The notes under the pieces: generated by a model
The model's database searches: none
Seen by the model: only the letters and a program-made list of their open reading frames with translations
What the model was told of the DNA's origin: nothing
IMG/VR virus record: IMGVR_UViG_3300025896_000024
Span: 1 to 64,000 of that record
Strand: one strand, 5' to 3'
Length of the DNA stretch: 64,000 bases
Source of the DNA: a virus
Translations under genes and position numbers: made by a program
Part shown: one piece after another, positions 60,681-64,000 of the stretch
Layout: every line of letters starts with the position of its first letter
Numbering within the stretch: the first letter of the stretch is position 1

Positions 60681-60950
60681 TTATTTAACTTTTTTGTCTC
60701 CCTTTTTAAGGGTAAAGGACTTATATGATTTTAAATATGTAACTGAATCTACTAAATCTGCAATAACATGCTGAATCATAATTATAAAGTCATTTACTGC
60801 ATCATTTCTCTGAATATATTGCGAAATTGAATTAATTAAAATATTATTTCTGTAATTATTTCCAACATTTTTCCTATCATCCATTGCGGATAATCTAGTA
60901 TCGTATAATTTAACTTTACGAACTTTAAATAAATTACTTAATAAGTCCAT
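60681..60950 (-). CDS. Small hypothetical protein in the baseplate operon
   Basis: An 89-residue basic protein, LLSNLFKVRKVKLYDTRLSA at the start, then a helix with INSISQYIQRNDAVNDFIIM and a Lys-rich C-terminus. No family is recognised. It overlaps the gp6 stop by one base and is followed 2 bp later by the gp7-like gene, so translation of the three is probably coupled. A wedge-assembly accessory is the contextual guess. Confidence 0.65.
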   Translation of the reverse strand: MDLLSNLFKVRKVKLYDTRLSAMDDRKNVGNNYRNNILINSISQYIQRNDAVNDFIIMIQHVIADLVDSVTYLKSYKSFTLKKGDKKVK

Positions 60951-62770
60951 TATAATGCTTTTCTATTTTGCGATTGTACTCTACTGAATATTGTATTTGG
61001 GACTGCAGGTTCATCAAAATAAATTGAAAGTGCTGCCATTTCTCCCATCTTTGCATCATCTAATACTGTTATCCCTTCTCTGTCTTGCCATCCACCTCTA
61101 AATAATGCAACTTCTTCTTTATCTAAAAGAATATCTCCAAATGAATCTAAGTTAATTACATTCTCTGGAAGAGCGGCTCCTGCTTCAAAATTAATATTTG
61201 TTTTTGTAACTGTTCTCTTAAAGAAAACATATTTAGATTTTCCATTACCAATATCTTCAAGTATTGGAGTACTCGGTGTAACAGTAACTGTTTCGCTTGT
61301 ATAATATCCATTTCGTCTAGCAGTTTCCTCAGCCTCTGAAACAAATCTAACATTTACTGAATCTATTCCATCAACACCTTCCAACAGTGCAATAATATCA
61401 GACTTTGGCAAACGGTCTCTTCTTGTTATATTAATTAAATAGTTTGAAATTTTAGAACGAATTGCAGTATATAAATTTGTTTTATCATATCCTTCAAAAT
61501 ATCTAACTTTAATATCCATTCTAAAAAATTGAACCTTAGGATCAACCACTTTTACCTCAGTTGTAACCATTTGTTGTCCTGATTTTTCTATATTAGATAG
61601 TATTCCATTTATTTCATCTTCAGAAAAGAAAAATTCTTCTCTATTAAGATTAAAATAATCATTATTTTTTGAAAGTTTTTTCGCAGTATCAGGTAACATA
61701 AATAAATATATTACATTGTCATCGTCAATATATCCATCATCTGTTGTGTTATATGCATCTAAATATGAAAACATACCGTATCTCGAAAGAAAGGCCTCAT
61801 AGTGTTCAGGAGTTGCCAAGACAAATGAGTGACTTTGCATCGGTGCTATTAATTTTGTAAGTTCAATCGATTCTGGATCTGTTCCCATTACCGGTGCTGT
61901 TGTAAATGAAGATTCTAGTAATTTATTTAAATTATACGAGTTTCCTAAAGAATCGTATCCTTCGGTTTCAAATGTAAAATTAAGATCTTTAGAACCTGTC
62001 AAATTACCTTTGCTCCCATCCGTTATCATATATTCTACATCAATGGTAGCTCCTTCAACTGGAATCATTCCAAATGATCCATTTCCAAAATAAATATCTA
62101 AACCACCAGTAATACCTGTTTTTACAATATACCCTTTAGTGCCATACTTCATATCATATAAAGAATCGTATTTGCTCCATGGCTCACTATTCACACTCAG
62201 TTTAATAGAATGGTGGTCAGTATTCTTTTTAATAATAAGATTAAATGATTGCAGTTTTTCACCAGTTCCAGTTATAGTTTGATTTTCTATTTTACCCTGC
62301 ATTATTGGAATATACAAATATTCAGGATTACTTTTTTCAATTCTAAACTGATCATTACTTGTTTTTAATAAATAATATAAGTTATTTTTATTAGCCTTAA
62401 TTATTGTATTTGCTGGAATATTAATAGCATCTCCTGCGATATCATTAAATGCACTAGTATTCAATCTTATTTTTATTTCTCCAATCGCAGAACTTCCTCT
62501 ATATGAATCATGTCCGGCTAATCTAGCAAGACCATATATTGATTCATTATTCTGTGCGGTTAATATGTTTTGTTCAACGGTTGCATCCTCTATATAAAAG
62601 AATATTAAATTAGAAAGCTCTGTTAATACTTCTAGTATTTGTGAAAATGGAGAAGCCCTTGTAAATAATTCTCCACCTACTCCATATAATCTACTGATAT
62701 ATGTCCTAGTGTCTGCTAACATTTCACTAGCCTTTATTCTAGCGGTTGATAAAAATTTTAATTCTGCCAT
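60950..62770 (-). CDS. 6: Baseplate wedge protein, T4 gp6-like (baseplate J family)
   Basis: Core wedge subunit whose dimers form the inner baseplate ring. The 606 residues match the family (T4 gp6 is 660 aa): an N-terminal helical part with LSNLIFFYIEDATVEQNILT, then SIYGLARLAGHDSYRGSSAIG, a typical baseplate-J opening. The central beta domain has GLDIYFGNGSFGMIPVEGAT. The J-like segment VDPKVQFFRMDIKVRYFEGY is followed by SKISNYLINITRRDRLPKSD and LLEGVDGIDSVNVRFVSE. It follows gp25 by 14 bp, the classic gp25-gp6/J order of contractile tails. Confidence 0.9.
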   Translation of the reverse strand: MAELKFLSTARIKASEMLADTRTYISRLYGVGGELFTRASPFSQILEVLTELSNLIFFYIEDATVEQNILTAQNNESIYGLARLAGHDSYRGSSAIGEIKIRLNTSAFNDIAGDAINIPANTIIKANKNNLYYLLKTSNDQFRIEKSNPEYLYIPIMQGKIENQTITGTGEKLQSFNLIIKKNTDHHSIKLSVNSEPWSKYDSLYDMKYGTKGYIVKTGITGGLDIYFGNGSFGMIPVEGATIDVEYMITDGSKGNLTGSKDLNFTFETEGYDSLGNSYNLNKLLESSFTTAPVMGTDPESIELTKLIAPMQSHSFVLATPEHYEAFLSRYGMFSYLDAYNTTDDGYIDDDNVIYLFMLPDTAKKLSKNNDYFNLNREEFFFSEDEINGILSNIEKSGQQMVTTEVKVVDPKVQFFRMDIKVRYFEGYDKTNLYTAIRSKISNYLINITRRDRLPKSDIIALLEGVDGIDSVNVRFVSEAEETARRNGYYTSETVTVTPSTPILEDIGNGKSKYVFFKRTVTKTNINFEAGAALPENVINLDSFGDILLDKEEVALFRGGWQDREGITVLDDAKMGEMAALSIYFDEPAVPNTIFSRVQSQNRKAL

Positions 62771-62784
62771 TTTTTTTATATATT

Positions 62785-63138
62785 TTATATGTATAGTCCT
62801 AATCCATATCTATTATCAATAGTAATATCGATGTAAACTGCATTCCTATCGGACTGTGTGGTATATGATACTTCAACGCTCACCGGATACTTTGCAGACA
62901 GTGGAATATAACGTGATATTGCATTATTTACTACTCCCATTAACATGTCATCATTATACATGAATGAATACACATAATCTTCTAAGTTTAATCCAAATTC
63001 AGGATCTCCCATTACCTCTCCCTTATTTGTAAATACTAATGTTTCGATTTGAGTTAACATCATTTGAATTTCCTCATCCGACTGCATTTGGTCATCTCTG
63101 TAATTAGGATCCCCTAGGGTTTTTATGTATAGTTCCAT
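62785..63138 (-). CDS. 25: Baseplate wedge protein, T4 gp25-like
   Basis: Small wedge subunit that binds the tail sheath and gp6. The 117 residues have the gp25/W signature: IETLVFTNKGEVMGDPEFGL followed by NLEDYVYSF, then a helix GVVNNAISRYI and final strands AVYIDITIDNRYGLGLYI. In many relatives the first block reads RGERVxxPEFGS; here the Arg-Pro of that block is changed to Gly-Asp. It lies between the 276-residue structural gene and gp6. An ATATATAAT box is present just upstream. Confidence 0.85.
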   Translation of the reverse strand: MELYIKTLGDPNYRDDQMQSDEEIQMMLTQIETLVFTNKGEVMGDPEFGLNLEDYVYSFMYNDDMLMGVVNNAISRYIPLSAKYPVSVEVSYTTQSDRNAVYIDITIDNRYGLGLYI

Positions 63139-63154
63139 AGTATTATATATTTGT

Positions 63155-63985
63155 TTAAGAATGCATCATCCAATCTACACCCTCATCTCCTTTTATTTCT
63201 TCAATTACTTTATCTAATTCATCTTCACCAAGACCCTTGATCGCATCCGCATTTACTTCAATATTTCCAGGAAGAGAAAACCCAAATATAGATAATTTTT
63301 GTCCTAAAGAAATTTTAATTTTTGCTGCACAATATCTAAAGAAGATTTCATCATCGAAAAGTGCACATTCTGGAATTGTTTCATAAACGTTAAGAATAAC
63401 ATTTTTCTTTGGAGTTTCTCCTGTAAATCTTAATTCATGCGTTAACTGATTATAGTGATATCCTATTGGATTTTGAATAATTTGTCTGGCAAGGTCAAAG
63501 AAACTTTGATTAATTACATAGTATTGTAAATTTTCAGCAGCATCAGCCGTTCTAGATCCTCCGCTCATTCCGCTCATTAACATTCTTTCAATAGAAAAAT
63601 CTCCTTGCGTAAAGTTGATATCCATTGAACCTCCCCAATTTGCACCAACTTCAAATAATCCATAAACTGAATAGACTTCATTTCCTCCAGTTACTATATC
63701 CATTTTAGGAAGTGTAAAACTTCTTTTATTTTTAAAGTGGTCTGAACTGAATAATTCAACAGGTAAAACCATAAAATTCTCTCTAACCGAATATTCATAA
63801 TTTTTATAAAACCATTTCTTAGCCCTTAACACTATATTTTGCACTTCTTTTCTTGGAAGATTCATAGGAATCATGCAAGAACCTGTAATTTCATCAGCTA
63901 ATTCGTTAACAAAGTTATTAAAACAATCACTTCCCCATGTAGGATCATTTAATAAATCGTCGTTTCCTATAATTATATTACTCAT
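63155..63985 (-). CDS. Neck or baseplate structural protein, unknown T4-like family
   Basis: A 276-residue protein complete at both ends (start codon 15 bp from the window edge). Blocks: MNLPRKEVQNIVLRAKKWFY, then VLPVELFSSDHFKN and YSVYGLFEVG. The C-terminal YCAAKIKISLGQKLSIFGF is followed by a LPGNIEVNADAIKG loop and an acidic helix. I recall the last part (helix, LPGG-x-x-x-N-x-x-x-I, helix) from virion structural proteins of marine T4-like phages annotated near neck or baseplate genes. It precedes gp25 by 16 bp. Exact role not shown. Confidence 0.6.
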   Translation of the reverse strand: MSNIIIGNDDLLNDPTWGSDCFNNFVNELADEITGSCMIPMNLPRKEVQNIVLRAKKWFYKNYEYSVRENFMVLPVELFSSDHFKNKRSFTLPKMDIVTGGNEVYSVYGLFEVGANWGGSMDINFTQGDFSIERMLMSGMSGGSRTADAAENLQYYVINQSFFDLARQIIQNPIGYHYNQLTHELRFTGETPKKNVILNVYETIPECALFDDEIFFRYCAAKIKISLGQKLSIFGFSLPGNIEVNADAIKGLGEDELDKVIEEIKGDEGVDWMMHS

Positions 63986-64000
63986 TATACTATTTTTATT

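Noticed and set aside
1-64000. CRISPR array, insertion sequence, integrase or attachment site
   Set aside because: No regularly spaced repeats, transposase, recombinase or terminal inverted repeats were found. The only mobile gene seen is the GIY-YIG endonuclease.

Overview
This window is a 64 kb piece of a strongly AT-rich, T4-like (Straboviridae-related) tailed phage genome. Every gene I can support lies on the minus strand, so the window reads right to left. The diagnostic T4-type set is large: portal gp20, prohead protease gp21, head-completion nuclease gp4, late sigma factor gp55, recombination nuclease gp46/gp47, helicase gp41, UvsX, UvsY, UvsW, DNA polymerase gp43 (in two pieces), sliding clamp gp45, primase gp61, single-strand binding protein gp32, and baseplate wedge gp6 and gp25. 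The host is not shown directly. The A/T-rich start-codon leaders without clear Shine-Dalgarno sites and the style of the fibre proteins would fit a Bacteroidota host, but this is inference.

Layout in order of transcription. (1) About 64.0 to 39.6 kb is a virion module: neck/baseplate protein, gp25, gp6, a gp7-like protein, several very large beta-rich baseplate or tail proteins, two paralogous collagen-like fibres with tail-collar domains, a membrane-anchored coiled-coil protein and a tube-like protein. (2) About 39.6 to 37.1 kb holds two small proteins with capsid-targeting-like N-termini, a RuvC-like nuclease, a free-standing GIY-YIG homing endonuclease and a small orphan gene. (3) About 37.1 to 32.8 kb is gp32, primase, UvsY and UvsW. 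(4) About 32.7 to 22.6 kb is a cluster of putative internal head proteins. (5) About 22.4 to 20.3 kb has a Ro60/TROVE-like gene followed by a structured intergenic RNA candidate of about 340 nt. (6) About 20.3 to 5.9 kb is replication, recombination and nucleotide metabolism: DUF6378-like protein, GT-B-like protein, dUTPase, gp43A, NrdB, NrdA, clamp, gp43B, UvsX, gp41, gp33-like, gp47, gp46. (7) About 5.9 kb to the left edge returns to head and tail assembly: gp15-like, gp55, gp4, gp20, a gp67-like core protein and gp21.

The most interesting signal is in region 4. Two long ORFs (982 and 643 codons) read as strings of small segments of roughly 60 to 120 residues, separated by a recurring ES-x-x-NEA motif that matches the cleavage rule of T4 prohead protease, (I/L/V)-x-E before A/G/S. 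A similar site sits exactly at the junction of a ligase-like and a nucleotidylyltransferase domain in a third ORF. Several neighbours begin with short leaders closely resembling the T4 capsid-targeting sequence. The matching protease is encoded at the left edge. My reading is that this phage makes internal-head polyproteins that the gp21-like protease cuts during head maturation, delivering a set of small proteins and nucleotidyltransferases with the DNA.

Two further systems deserve attention. One is the Ro-like protein with an adjacent structured RNA, a candidate phage Ro/Y-RNA particle. The other is a promoter family, TGAAAC - 17 bp - TATAAT, present seven times with near-constant geometry (plus one TAAAAC variant) in front of regulatory, replication and accessory genes. 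Rho-independent terminators divide the window into transcription units.
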